Shown here piece after piece: positions 7,731 through 16,583 of a DNA stretch of 64,000 nucleotides; the stretch's first letter is position 1; each line of letters opens with the position of its first letter. Under the pieces are notes generated by a model. It ran no database searches, was not told the DNA's origin, and saw nothing but the letters and a program-made list of their open reading frames with translations. The position numbers and the translations under genes are program-made. Origin of the DNA: Pyxidicoccus sp. MSG2 (GTDB lineage: Bacteria > Myxococcota > Myxococcia > Myxococcales > Myxococcaceae); assembly GCF_026626705.1 (NCBI RefSeq), contig NZ_JAPNKC010000001.1, positions 6,218,001-6,282,000 of the forward strand, read 5' to 3'.

Positions 7731-9953
7731 ATGCGCTACCTCCTCGCGGCGCTCGCACTGCTGAGCGCTCCCGTCCTGGCTCAGTCGAAGCCCGCGCCGT
7801 CCTCCGTTCCCACCGAGGATTCATTCCTCCGGCAGCTGTCCGAGACACGCAACTTCAACCTCGGGCGTCCCGGCCTCGGGACCATCACCCCCGACGAGAA
7901 GACAGTCTTCTTCCTCCGGGCCCAGCCTCCCTCCGGCGCGCAGACGCTCTTCGCCTTCGACGTGGCGACGGGCCAGACGCGCGAGGTGCTCACCCCGGAG
8001 TCGCTCCTCAAGGGCGCCGAGGAGACGCTCACCGCCGAGGAGAAGGCCCGGCGCGAGCGCATGCGCATGGTGGCCTCCGGCTTCGCCTCCTACGCGCTGT
8101 CCACCGACGGCGAGCGGCTCCGGCTGTCGCTGTCCGGCCGCCTCTACGTCGTCGAGCGCGCGTCCGGCAAGGTGACGGAACTGAAGACGGGGCCGGGCAC
8201 CATCGACCCGCAATTCTCCCCCGACGGCCGCCAGGTGGCGTACGTGCGCGACAACGACGTCTACCGCGTGGACCTCGCCTCCAACACCGAGTCCCGGGTG
8301 ACGCGCGGCGGGACGCCGGAGAAGACCCACGGCCTCGCCGAGTTCCTCGCCCAGGAGGAGATGGGCCGCTTCTCCGGCTTCTGGTGGAGCCCCGACTCGA
8401 AGCTCATCGCCTACACCGAGTCCGACACCTCCCAAGTGGAGCAGTTCACCATCGTCGACGTCATGCACCCCGAGGCCGGCGCCCAGCGCTTCCCCTACCC
8501 GCGCGCGGGCAAGGCCAACGCCAAGGTGCGCCTGGGCCTCACGCCCGTGACGGGCGGCAGGACGACGTGGGTGGACTGGGACGCGACGAAGTACCCGTAC
8601 CTCGCCTCCGTCACGTGGCCGGCGAAGGGGCCGCTGACGCTGCTGGTGCAGAACCGCCTGCAGACCGAAGAGCAGGTGCTCGCGGTGGACGTGAAGACGG
8701 GCCGCACGCGCGTGCTCCTCACCGAGAAGGACGACGCGTGGCTGGATTTGCACCCGCCCTTCCCCGAGTGGCTCCCGGACGGCAGCGGCTTCCTCTGGCT
8801 CACCGAGCGCAACGGCGCCCTGGAGGTGGAGTTGCGCGACGCGGGCGGCGGCCTCGTGCGCTCGCTGGTGAAGCCAGACGCCGGCTTCCGCGGCCTGGTG
8901 CGCTACCTGCCCGCGGAGGACACGCTGTACTTCCTCGGTGGCCCCAACCCCACCGAGCGCTACCTGTGGCGCGTGGTGAAGGGCGGCGCGCCTGCGCGCG
9001 TGACGTCCGGCGGCCCGGCGCTGGAGTCCGCGCGCATGAGCGAGAAGGGCCATCTCGCCGTGCTCCTCACGGAAGGTCCCACGAGCCTGCGCCGCGCCCA
9101 GGTGCTGAAGGCAGACGGCACGCGCGTGGGCGAATTGCCCTCCGTGGCGAAGGAGCCGCCCTTCCAGCCCCGGCTCGAGGTCCGCCAGGTGGGCAGGGAG
9201 CGCTTCTGGGCGTCCATCGTCCGCCCGCGTGACTTCAAGCCCGGCGTGAAGCTGCCCGTCATCGTCGACGTGTACGGCGGCGCCATCGCCACCAGCGTCC
9301 ACCAGAGCATGGCGCAGAGCCTCCTGTCGCAGTGGATGGCGGACCAGGGCTTCCTCGTCGTGAAGTTCGACGGGCGCGGCACGCCGCTGCGGGGCAGCGC
9401 CTGGCTGCGCGCCGTGAAGTACGACCTGGGGCTGGTGACGCTGGAGGACCAGGTCGCCGCGCTGAAGGCGCTCGCGGCGGAAGTGCCCGAGGTGGACCTC
9501 CAGCGCGCGGGCATCGTCGGCTGGAGCCACGGCGGCTACATCAGCGCGCTCGCCGCCATGGAGCGGCCGGACGTCTTCAAGGCCGCCGTCGCCGGCGCGC
9601 TGGTGGCGGACTGGCGCGACTACGACACCCACGTCTCCGAGCGCCTCCTCGGCCTGCCCGACGAGCATCCGGAGGCCTACGAGAAGAGCTCGCTGCTCAC
9701 CTATGCGAAGCAGGACAGGCCCATCGGCCGGCTGCTGCTCATCCACGGCACCGCGGACGACAACGTCTACTTCTTCCACACGCTGAAGCTGTCGGACGCG
9801 CTGTTCCGAGCGGGCCGGCCGCATGAGCTGCTGCCCCTCAGTGGCTACACGCACATGGTGGGCGACCCCCTCGTCAGCCAGCGCATGTGGGAGCGGGTGA
9901 TGCGTCACTTCAAGGAGTCCCTGGCCGCCCTCCCGGGTACGGCGGCCCGCTGA
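7731..9953 (+). CDS. S9-family dipeptidyl peptidase (DPP IV-like), secreted
   Basis: Serine peptidase of 740 aa with a signal peptide (MRYLLAALALLSAPVLAQ), so periplasmic or exported. The N-terminal ~480 residues form a DPP IV-type beta-propeller (repeated SPDG, DVKTG and WLPDGSGFLWL motifs). The C-terminal alpha/beta-hydrolase domain carries the triad: Ser599 in GWSHGGY, Asp676 in GTADDNV and His708 in SGYTHM. An N-terminal EFLAQEEMGR segment resembles the Glu pair that binds the substrate amino terminus in DPP IV, so removal of N-terminal dipeptides is likely. The ATG at 7731 is preferred over an upstream GTG at 7716 because it begins the signal peptide. It is probably a nutritional peptidase in a predatory bacterium, and appears monocistronic. 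Confidence 0.9.
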   Translation: MRYLLAALALLSAPVLAQSKPAPSSVPTEDSFLRQLSETRNFNLGRPGLGTITPDEKTVFFLRAQPPSGAQTLFAFDVATGQTREVLTPESLLKGAEETLTAEEKARRERMRMVASGFASYALSTDGERLRLSLSGRLYVVERASGKVTELKTGPGTIDPQFSPDGRQVAYVRDNDVYRVDLASNTESRVTRGGTPEKTHGLAEFLAQEEMGRFSGFWWSPDSKLIAYTESDTSQVEQFTIVDVMHPEAGAQRFPYPRAGKANAKVRLGLTPVTGGRTTWVDWDATKYPYLASVTWPAKGPLTLLVQNRLQTEEQVLAVDVKTGRTRVLLTEKDDAWLDLHPPFPEWLPDGSGFLWLTERNGALEVELRDAGGGLVRSLVKPDAGFRGLVRYLPAEDTLYFLGGPNPTERYLWRVVKGGAPARVTSGGPALESARMSEKGHLAVLLTEGPTSLRRAQVLKADGTRVGELPSVAKEPPFQPRLEVRQVGRERFWASIVRPRDFKPGVKLPVIVDVYGGAIATSVHQSMAQSLLSQWMADQGFLVVKFDGRGTPLRGSAWLRAVKYDLGLVTLEDQVAALKALAAEVPEVDLQRAGIVGWSHGGYISALAAMERPDVFKAAVAGALVADWRDYDTHVSERLLGLPDEHPEAYEKSSLLTYAKQDRPIGRLLLIHGTADDNVYFFHTLKLSDALFRAGRPHELLPLSGYTHMVGDPLVSQRMWERVMRHFKESLAALPGTAAR

Positions 9954-10025
9954 GCGGCGAAGTGCTCACGGGTGAGCAATGGGCCGGGGGGCTGTACCCC
10001 GGGACAGGCTCGCTCCGGTGGGGAC

Positions 10026-12053
10026 ATGGCACTCTTTTCCTCCACCGCATGCTTCGTGCCGCGGGTCTGGGCGGCGCGCGCTGGGGGAAAGCCGATGGCG
10101 GGTCTGTCATCACTCCCAGGGTCCGCCCTGGCATGGACGCCTCATGCCGGGAGCCCGGCGCCCTGCCTCTTCTTCGAGCCGGTACGGAACCCCTCCGGTG
10201 AGGTGCTCGACTTCCTGTGGACGTCGTACAACGCGGCGGCCGGGGACGTGGTGCGCGACTGGGGGCTGGACGCCCACCTGTCGCGCTGGCCCACCGACGG
10301 AGTGACGGGACTGGAGCTGGAGGACTGCGTGCGCCTGGTCGCCACCGGCGTGCCGCTGTCCGTCCCGCTGCGGGTGCGGTGCGACGGCGGGGAAGCGCGC
10401 TTCCAGGCGGTGGCGATGAGGGAGGGGGAGGGCTTCTCGCTGTGGCTGCTGCCCCCGGTGGAGGAGGACGCGCGGGCCCTGCGCGAGACGCTGGAGCGTG
10501 AGCGCGAGGCGCGGCGCAGGGCGGAGGCCGCGCTGGAGGGCGCGAGCGCGCTGCGGACCCGCGAGGAATTGCTGCGGCTGGCGCTGACCACCGCGCGCAT
10601 GGTGGCGTGGGAGTGGACGGAGGCGCGCCGCGCCGTCACCTGGTCGCAAGAGGCGGACGCCTTCTTCGGGCAGCTCCCCGGCACGCTGGGCAGCTCGCTG
10701 CCGGGCTTCCTCTCGTGCGTGGTGGTGGAAGACAGGCCCCGCGTGGCGCGTGCGATTGAACAGGCGCTGGCGGCGGACGGCCCCTACACCCTCAAGTTCC
10801 GCTGCCGGCATGCGGACGGCGCCACGCACTGGTACGAGGCGGTGGGGCAGGGCGTGCGCGACGGCGAGCGCGCGCACCGCATGGTGGGCGTCGTCATGGA
10901 CTGCACCGAGCGCGAGCAGGCCGAGGCCACGCTGCGCGAGGCGGAGGAGCGCTACCGGCTGGCGGCGCGCGCCACCCATGACGTGCTGTGGGACTGGGAG
11001 CTCGGCGCCGGCACCGTGCGCTGGGAGGCCAGCCCTGGGGAGTGGTTCGGCTACGGCCAGGAGCCCTCCACCCACGGGTTGGACTGGTGGCAGGCCCGCG
11101 TGCACCCCGACGAGCGCGACGCGGTGGCCGCCGGGCTGCGCGCCTTCGTGGCCTCCACGGGCGCCACGTGGCAGGCGGAGTACCGCTTCCAACGCGGCGA
11201 CGGCACCTGGGCCCACGTGCTGGACAGGGGCGTGCTCGCGCGAGACGCGGCGGGTCGCCCGGTGCGGATGATTGGCTCCATGATGGACATCACCGAGCGC
11301 CACCGCGCCCTGGAGCGGCTGTCCGAGGAGGCCCGCTTCCGCGAGCGCTTCATCGGCATCCTCGGACATGATTTGCGCAACCCGCTGAACGCCATCTCCC
11401 TGTCCGCGCGGGCCATGCGGCGTCGCACCCCGCACAATTCCAACCAGCAACAGCTCGCCCAGCGCATCGAGACGAGCGCGGCGCGGATGGGGACGATGAT
11501 TTCAGATATCCTCGACCTCACGCGCGCGCGGTTGTCCGGCGGCATTCCGCTCAACCTCGCGCAAGCCAACCTCGCCACCCTGTGCAGGCAGGTGGTGGAG
11601 GAACTGTCCGCCGCGTGGCCGGACCGCCACATCGCCTTCGATGTGGAGGGCCGCGCGGACGGCGTCTGGGACGCGGACCGGCTGGCGCAGGTGGTGAGCA
11701 ACCTCGTCGGCAACGCGCTGGAGCACGGCGCGCAGGACGCCCCGGTGATGCTGCGCTGCGAGGAGCAGGACACCTGGCTCGTCCTGGAGGTCAACAACCC
11801 CGGAGCCCCCATCCCCACGCCGCAGCTCGCCACGCTGTTCGACCCCTTCCGCCAGGCCGCCACCGCGCGCGAGAAGGGCCGGCGTCGGGGTGGATTGGGA
11901 CTCGGCCTGTTCATCGTCCGGGAGATTGTCCAGGCCCACGGCGGCAGCGTGCACGTGAGCTCGTCCGAGCGCGACGGCACCACCTTCACCGTGTCACTGC
12001 CGCGTGACGCGCGGCAGGCTCGCGCGCCCGTAAATACGACGCGCGATACATGA
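10026..12053 (+). CDS. PAS-PAS sensor histidine kinase
   Basis: Soluble kinase of about 675 aa. After a poorly defined N-terminal segment and a short coiled coil (LEREREARRRAEAALEG), PAS1 (about 180-295, ending VMDCTEREQAE) and PAS2 (about 305-425, ending MMDITERHRALE) are followed by HisKA with His448 in GILGHDLRNPLNA. The HATPase has LVGNALEHG and GLGLGLFIVREIVQAHGG. The start is uncertain: ATG 10026 has GGTGGGG upstream, while ATG 10095 has GGGGGAAAG and is as good. No response regulator is adjacent, so its partner is unknown. The HisKA sequence is very like those of the kinases at 3.4 kb and 59.7 kb, so these look like one expanded orphan family. Confidence 0.87.
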   Translation: MALFSSTACFVPRVWAARAGGKPMAGLSSLPGSALAWTPHAGSPAPCLFFEPVRNPSGEVLDFLWTSYNAAAGDVVRDWGLDAHLSRWPTDGVTGLELEDCVRLVATGVPLSVPLRVRCDGGEARFQAVAMREGEGFSLWLLPPVEEDARALRETLEREREARRRAEAALEGASALRTREELLRLALTTARMVAWEWTEARRAVTWSQEADAFFGQLPGTLGSSLPGFLSCVVVEDRPRVARAIEQALAADGPYTLKFRCRHADGATHWYEAVGQGVRDGERAHRMVGVVMDCTEREQAEATLREAEERYRLAARATHDVLWDWELGAGTVRWEASPGEWFGYGQEPSTHGLDWWQARVHPDERDAVAAGLRAFVASTGATWQAEYRFQRGDGTWAHVLDRGVLARDAAGRPVRMIGSMMDITERHRALERLSEEARFRERFIGILGHDLRNPLNAISLSARAMRRRTPHNSNQQQLAQRIETSAARMGTMISDILDLTRARLSGGIPLNLAQANLATLCRQVVEELSAAWPDRHIAFDVEGRADGVWDADRLAQVVSNLVGNALEHGAQDAPVMLRCEEQDTWLVLEVNNPGAPIPTPQLATLFDPFRQAATAREKGRRRGGLGLGLFIVREIVQAHGGSVHVSSSERDGTTFTVSLPRDARQARAPVNTTRDT

Positions 12054-12257
12054 ATCAAAACCTGAGTCATTCCAGACGAGAAAGTCTTCCGTGAGTCTGT
12101 CTAACGACAGAGCGTCATGCGGCGCACGGAGTACGTGTTTGCCGTAAGACCGAGTTGTTCGATCTGCACGCGGGGACACCTGTCAGTCCGCGCGGGAAGC
12201 CTTACCGGTTGTCATGGCCGCACGAACCGCGGTCACCCCCAACGCGGAGGCATTCCC

Positions 12258-13256
12258 ATGCGCCACCTCATCCCGCAGACCTCATCCCACTCCGAGGTCA
12301 CCCGCAGCTGGAGCCGCCATCCGCGCGGATGGGGTTGGATGCCCGTGCTGCTCTGCGTCGCGGCCATCGGCTGCGGCCCCGCGGAGCAGGGGATGGACCT
12401 GGAGGGCGAGTCTCTCGGCACCCATGCGGACGGGGTGGTGTCGACGAACGGGCTCTCCACGAATGGCCTTTCCACGAATGGCCTTTCCACGAATGGGCTC
12501 TCCACGAATGGCCTGTCGACGAACGGGCTCTCCACCAACGGGCTCTCCACCAACGGCCTGTCGACGAATGGCTTCAGCACCTGGTTCGGGACGAACCCGG
12601 CGAAGGCGGACGAGGTGATGCGGTACATCGCGCGGTGCGCGCTGGGCTCGACGCAGTCGCTCTCGTACACGTACTCGGGCACCACGTACACGTGGACGGG
12701 CGTGCTGGGCCTGGCGCCGGGTTGGGCGGGCGGCTCGGCGGCGACGCTGGCGGAGCAGCAGGTGGTGTCCGGCTGCCTGGCCGCGCACGTGAACAAGTAC
12801 GGCGTGCACCTCGAAATCTCCGTGCAGGGGCGGGACGCGACGAACGTGCCCATCCCCCTGGGCACCAACGAGCTCACCACCTTCAACCAGCCGGAGGCGG
12901 TGTTCTTCGGCAACCTCTTCAACGGCGAGGGGCTCTTCGTGGGCAACGACGCGGACTACCTCACGTACAGCCAGAGCACGGTGCGCGCGTGCGGCCTGTC
13001 CCAGTGGGCCGGCGACCCGGACTGCGCCGTGGTCATCAGCCATGTGGGCTCCGCCGGCACGTACTGCCAGCTGGACACGTCGCGCAACTACTACAAGACG
13101 TGCACGTACAACGGGAAGGTCTACCGCCCCATCACCACCCGCATCCGCACGCAGGACATCTACACCTGCGGCGACGGCACCTGTCAGCTCTCCGAGCACT
13201 GCGGCACCAGCAACACCGCCGCGAGCTGCCAGTCCGACTGCGGCGTCTGCCCGTGA
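12258..13256 (+). CDS. Lipoprotein with nine STNGL repeats and Cys-rich tail
   Basis: Hypothetical lipoprotein of 332 aa. ATG 12258 has GGAGG seven bases upstream. A basic N-terminus is followed by a hydrophobic core and lipobox AAIGC (Cys39). Residues about 62-106 are nine tandem pentapeptides, eight STNGL and one STNGF. The remaining domain (about 110-295) is unrecognised: it holds YIARCALGSTQ, TWTGVLGLAPGW and a conserved-looking CQLDTSRNYYKTC segment. The C-terminus has a Cys-rich CGDGTCQLSEHC...CQSDCGVCP element seen at the ends of other myxobacterial surface proteins. The repeat block probably forms a short rod between the lipid anchor and the globular domain. It is likely at the cell surface; function unknown. 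Confidence 0.8.
   Translation: MRHLIPQTSSHSEVTRSWSRHPRGWGWMPVLLCVAAIGCGPAEQGMDLEGESLGTHADGVVSTNGLSTNGLSTNGLSTNGLSTNGLSTNGLSTNGLSTNGLSTNGFSTWFGTNPAKADEVMRYIARCALGSTQSLSYTYSGTTYTWTGVLGLAPGWAGGSAATLAEQQVVSGCLAAHVNKYGVHLEISVQGRDATNVPIPLGTNELTTFNQPEAVFFGNLFNGEGLFVGNDADYLTYSQSTVRACGLSQWAGDPDCAVVISHVGSAGTYCQLDTSRNYYKTCTYNGKVYRPITTRIRTQDIYTCGDGTCQLSEHCGTSNTAASCQSDCGVCP
12441..12575 (+). repeat. Nine tandem 15-bp repeats coding for STNGL/STNGF
   Basis: Nine consecutive 15-bp units encode Ser-Thr-Asn-Gly-Leu, the last reading Phe in place of Leu. Third positions vary among units (TCG/TCC, ACG/ACC, AAC/AAT, GGG/GGC), so the peptide is more conserved than the DNA. That argues for selection on the protein repeat rather than a very recent slippage event. 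Units 2 and 3 are identical, as are several half-units, so some slippage or conversion still occurs. Confidence 0.95.
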
Positions 13257-13270
13257 GTCGGTGGGCCGTC

Positions 13271-13726
13271 TCACGGTGCACCGCACGCGAGCCACTGCCC
13301 CAGCTTCACACGCTCGTCCAGGGAGGGCGCGGGGCGGGAGGACGGTGGCATCCCTGAATTGACCGAGGAAGGTCCCGCGGCCGAGTGCGCGTCGATGGCC
13401 TCCGCCCACTGTCGCACCGCCTCGGGAGTATCGAAGTCCACGCCTGTCGGAGCGCCCTCGCGGGCCTCGCCCGTCACGCTGACGCTGTGACACGCCAGGC
13501 AGTGCGTCCGCAGGAAGGCGCTCCCGAAGTCCGAGGCCGTGGGGCCTCCTTCGGAGGGGCACACCGCGCCGGACGCAGTCTTGTGCTCCTCGTCGTGGGA
13601 GTGCGCGTCGGAGTCTCCGCCGCCACAGCCGCCCCCGCCACCCTCGCTGCTGCTTCCCCCGTGTCCCAGGCTCAGTCCCGCCAGGACGAGCAGGGGCACG
13701 ACGCGGGACAGCAAGCGAGCGGACAA
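13271..13726 (-). CDS. Small secreted mono-heme cytochrome c-like protein
   Basis: Protein of about 151 aa read from a TTG at 13726, chosen because CTGGAGG sits six bases upstream and no ATG or GTG in this frame precedes the signal peptide (SARLLSRVVPLLVLAGLSLG). After a Gly-rich linker comes a His/Asp-rich patch (DSDAHSHDEEH), then one heme-c motif, CLACH, followed by a short cytochrome-like tail with GMPPSSRPAPS, where the Met could be the axial ligand. It is transcribed divergently from the MbnP/MbnH-like operon and may share regulation with it. The His-rich patch may bind metal. It is likely periplasmic. The start is inferred. Confidence 0.7.
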   Translation of the reverse strand: MSARLLSRVVPLLVLAGLSLGHGGSSSEGGGGGCGGGDSDAHSHDEEHKTASGAVCPSEGGPTASDFGSAFLRTHCLACHSVSVTGEAREGAPTGVDFDTPEAVRQWAEAIDAHSAAGPSSVNSGMPPSSRPAPSLDERVKLGQWLACGAP

Positions 13727-14031
13727 GGGCAGCCTCCAGGGTTTTGAGAGAACGGCATGGGTAGGGTCGTCAGGCCGTGGGGGCCAGCGCACCGGAGGGC
13801 CGGGCGGCGTCCGGTTCCACACGCCAGGGCCCGATATGTCCCGGGCGCGGCCGCGTTCCCGACCCCAGACGCAGAGGGGTGTCCCGCCGTGGGCGCCAGC
13901 CGGGGCTCCCCGTGCCGGGCCGGACACGGCGGGCGCCGCGACAACATGCCACAGCGGCCGGGCCGGGCCCCTCTGCTACCCATCCCCGCTGTCAGGGTGG
14001 CCCCCGCCCACCCTTCGTGGAGGTCCTTGGA
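13727..14031. other. Divergent intergenic region of the cytochrome cluster
   Basis: About 305 bp of very GC-rich DNA separates the minus-strand mono-heme gene from the plus-strand MbnP-like gene, so promoters for both must lie here. I find no convincing -35/-10 elements and no clear operator palindrome. Several open frames cross it, but none has a plausible start or domain. Confidence 0.4.
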
Positions 14032-14880
14032 ATGAACGCCGTGCTGAAGTCCGCAGGCCTGTGGCTGGTCCCGTCCCTGTTGTTGATGCAGGGCTGTGCC
14101 GAGAACGAGAAGACGTACCAGGTGCGCTTCAGCCCGCAGGTCCGCGAGCAGCCCCTGGCGTGCGGCACCCGCTACACGGATATCGGCACCTCGCGCGGCG
14201 CCATCGAGCTGCTCGACTTCAAGATGTACGTCCGGGACGTCACCCTGGTGCGCGCCAACGGCGAGCGGCACGTGCTGGCGCTGGAGCAGGACGGCACGTG
14301 GCAGCGCGACACCATGGCCCTGCTGGACTTCGAGGATGGCACCGGCACCTGTGACACCGGCAGCCCGCTGACGCGCCGGGAAGTGGTGGGCACCGCGCCC
14401 GAGCACGACGACTACACGGGCCTGGAGTTCAAGGTGGGCCTGCCCCCGGAGATGAACCACCTGGACGGCGCCACCGCGCCCGCGCCGCTCAACGCGCCCG
14501 GCATGTGGTGGAGCTGGCAGGGCGGCTACAAGTTCCTGCGCCTGGACGTGCGCTCGCAGGCCAATGAGAGCTTCTACTTCCACCTGGGCGCGGCCGGCTG
14601 CAAGGGCTCGGTGGGCGAGGGCTTCACCTGCACCTCCGACAACCAGGCCATGGTGACGCTGTCCGGCTTCGACCCGGACACCCACGTCGTGGTGCTGGAC
14701 GCGGCCGGCCTGTACTCGGAGCTGGACGTGGAGCGCGTGCCGGACGGCACCTCGGATGGGATGCCCGGCTGCATGTCCAGCGCGGGGGACCCGGAGTGCG
14801 CGGCCTTCTTCAAGCAGGTCGGCCTGGCCGTGGATGGCAGCACGCTCTCCCGGCCCGACACCTTCTTCCGCGTCCGCTGA
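14032..14880 (+). CDS. MbnP-like lipoprotein (metallo-mystery pair four-Cys protein)
   Basis: Lipoprotein of 282 aa, lipobox LMQGC (Cys22). It matches the TIGR04052/MbnP pattern as I know it: an early FSPQVREQPLACGTRY strand, LDFKMYVRDVTLV, a Cys pair around GTGTCDTG, then a Trp-rich MWWSWQGGYKFLRLDV block and later Cys in AAGCKG, GFTCTS, MPGC and PEC. In characterised relatives a partner MauG-like di-heme enzyme (MbnH) oxidises a Trp of MbnP, giving a copper-binding site with kynurenine. The partner gene lies two genes downstream in the same operon (15417). So a periplasmic or outer-membrane copper-binding role is likely. Gaps to the next genes are 18 and 14 bp. Confidence 0.85.
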   Translation: MNAVLKSAGLWLVPSLLLMQGCAENEKTYQVRFSPQVREQPLACGTRYTDIGTSRGAIELLDFKMYVRDVTLVRANGERHVLALEQDGTWQRDTMALLDFEDGTGTCDTGSPLTRREVVGTAPEHDDYTGLEFKVGLPPEMNHLDGATAPAPLNAPGMWWSWQGGYKFLRLDVRSQANESFYFHLGAAGCKGSVGEGFTCTSDNQAMVTLSGFDPDTHVVVLDAAGLYSELDVERVPDGTSDGMPGCMSSAGDPECAAFFKQVGLAVDGSTLSRPDTFFRVR

Positions 14881-14898
14881 AGGCCGGGGGCTCCACTC

Positions 14899-15402
14899 AT
14901 GTCTGTCTTTGCCCTTCGCTGCTCCGCGGCGCTGCTGCTCGCGCTGGCCGCCGGCTGTGGTTCCGGTGACGATGACGGGACGTCCCCTCCGCCCACGGTG
15001 CAGCGCGCGCCGGAATTGGATGCCGTGTCGCTGAAGAGCCAGCGCGGCGGCACCAGCCACGAGGCGGGGAACAACTGCATGGCCTGCCACGGGCCCAACG
15101 GCACCGCGCCGGGGCGCTTCACCGTGGCGGGCACCGCCGTCACCTCGCGGCGCGAGCCCAACCCTGACGCCACGATGACCCTCTCCACCGCGCCCAACGG
15201 CGCGGGCACCGTGGTGCTGACGCTGGAGGCGGACGCGAGCGGCAACTTCTACACGACGGAGGCCGCGCCCTTCCCCAACCAGTCGCTCTTCCCCCGCGTG
15301 ACGAGCCGGGCCACCGCGTCCTTCAACTTCATGCCGTTTCCCACCATGTCGGGCGCCTGCAACGTCTGCCACGTGGGCAGCAACCCCGTCGACCTGGACT
15401 GA
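14899..15402 (+). CDS. Two-heme cytochrome c-like lipoprotein
   Basis: Lipoprotein of 167 aa (lipobox LAAGC, Cys19) lying between the MbnP- and MbnH-like genes. It has two heme-c motifs, CMACH at about residue 57 and CNVCH near the C-terminus. Between them is a small beta-rich domain (FTVAGTAV, TMTLSTAPNGAG, LTLEADASGNFYTTEAAPF). Its place inside the operon suggests it passes electrons to or from the di-heme enzyme made by the next gene. I do not recognise it as a named family. Spacing is 18 bp upstream and 14 bp downstream. Confidence 0.78.
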   Translation: MSVFALRCSAALLLALAAGCGSGDDDGTSPPPTVQRAPELDAVSLKSQRGGTSHEAGNNCMACHGPNGTAPGRFTVAGTAVTSRREPNPDATMTLSTAPNGAGTVVLTLEADASGNFYTTEAAPFPNQSLFPRVTSRATASFNFMPFPTMSGACNVCHVGSNPVDLD

Positions 15403-15416
15403 GGGAGCCACCCACG

Positions 15417-16583
15417 ATGTTGCGCGCATGGAAGGTGAGCGCTGTAGCGGACGCGCTGCTGGTGCTGGGCGCGCTGCTGGCGGCGGGCTGCGGCGGCGAG
15501 GACCCGCCGGCCCCGGCCCCGTCCGGGCCCACGTACGACTGGAAGCTGCCGGCCGGCTTCCCCGAGCCCTTCGTCCCCGAGGACAACCCCATGTCCGAGG
15601 AGAAGGTGCAGCTGGGCCGCCACCTCTTCTATGACACGCGCCTGTCCGGCAACGGCACGCAGGCCTGCGCGAGCTGCCACGAGCAGCAGCGCGCCTTCAC
15701 CGACGGCAGGGCCACGCCGGTGGGCTCCACGGGGGACCACGTCCCCCGCAACGCGCCGGGGCTGGCCAACGTGGTGTACCTGTCCACGTACACCTGGGCC
15801 AATCCTCAATTGGAATCGCTGGAGGACCAGGCCCTGGTGCCCCTCTTCAATGAAGTTCCCACCGAGCTGGGCCTGGCACCCCGGCTGGACGAGGTGCTCG
15901 GGCGCCTGCGCGGCGACGCGCGCTACACCGAGCTGTTCCGCGCGGCCTTCCCGGACGCGGCCGAGCCGGTGGGCCAGGACACCATCGTCAAGGCGCTGGC
16001 GTCCTTCCAGCGCACGCTGCTGTCGGGCAGCTCGCCGTATGACCGCTACCTGCAAGGCGACGACACGGCGATGTCCCGGTCAGCGAAGCGGGGCATGGAG
16101 CTGTTCTTCGGCGAGCGGGCGGAGTGCTACCACTGCCACAGCGGTACCAACCTGACGCTCTCGTTCCGCGCGAAGGACTCGCGGCTGCCGGAGCGGCAGT
16201 TCTTCAACACCGGCCTCTACGACGTGGATGGCAACGGCGCGTACCCGCCGGACAACCCGGGCCTCTTCGAGTTCACCCACAACGCCAGGGACCAGGGCCG
16301 CTTCCGCGTGCCGCCGCTGCGCAACGTGGCGCTGACGGCGCCGTACATGCACGACGGCAGCATCCCCACGCTGGAGGCCGTCATCGACCACTACACCTCC
16401 GGCGGGCGCAACGTGACGCAAGGCCCCTTCGCCGGGGACGGCCGCGCCAATCCCAACAAGGACCCGCTGGTGCGCCCCTTCACGCTCACCGCGGACGAGC
16501 GCGCCGACCTGGTGGCCTTCCTGGAAAGCCTCACGGACACCGCCTTCACCCAGGACGCGCGCTTCTCCAATCCCTGGCGGTAG
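15417..16583 (+). CDS. MbnH-like di-heme enzyme (MauG/CCP family)
   Basis: Exported di-heme peroxidase-like protein of 388 aa with lipobox LAAGC. Heme sites are CASCH (about residue 84) and CYHCH (about 236), spaced as in the cytochrome c peroxidase/MauG family. Other family marks are VQLGRHLFYDTRLSGNGTQACASCH, an NAPGLANVVY segment and, towards the end, VPPLRNVALTAPYMHDGSIPTLEAVIDHY. In MbnH the enzyme uses a high-valent di-heme state to oxidise a Trp in its MbnP partner, which is encoded here at 14032. Start ATG 15417 gives a normal signal peptide. Both the pairing and the order fit TIGR04039/TIGR04052 loci known from M. xanthus. Confidence 0.87.
   Translation: MLRAWKVSAVADALLVLGALLAAGCGGEDPPAPAPSGPTYDWKLPAGFPEPFVPEDNPMSEEKVQLGRHLFYDTRLSGNGTQACASCHEQQRAFTDGRATPVGSTGDHVPRNAPGLANVVYLSTYTWANPQLESLEDQALVPLFNEVPTELGLAPRLDEVLGRLRGDARYTELFRAAFPDAAEPVGQDTIVKALASFQRTLLSGSSPYDRYLQGDDTAMSRSAKRGMELFFGERAECYHCHSGTNLTLSFRAKDSRLPERQFFNTGLYDVDGNGAYPPDNPGLFEFTHNARDQGRFRVPPLRNVALTAPYMHDGSIPTLEAVIDHYTSGGRNVTQGPFAGDGRANPNKDPLVRPFTLTADERADLVAFLESLTDTAFTQDARFSNPWR

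Noticed and set aside
12441..12575. CRISPR or VNTR in non-coding DNA
   Set aside because: Fifteen-base units are in frame in a lipoprotein gene and vary mainly at third positions.
13672..15429. 585-codon minus-strand frame across the MbnP-like operon
   Set aside because: Antisense to three well-supported heme or copper genes; no coding signature.
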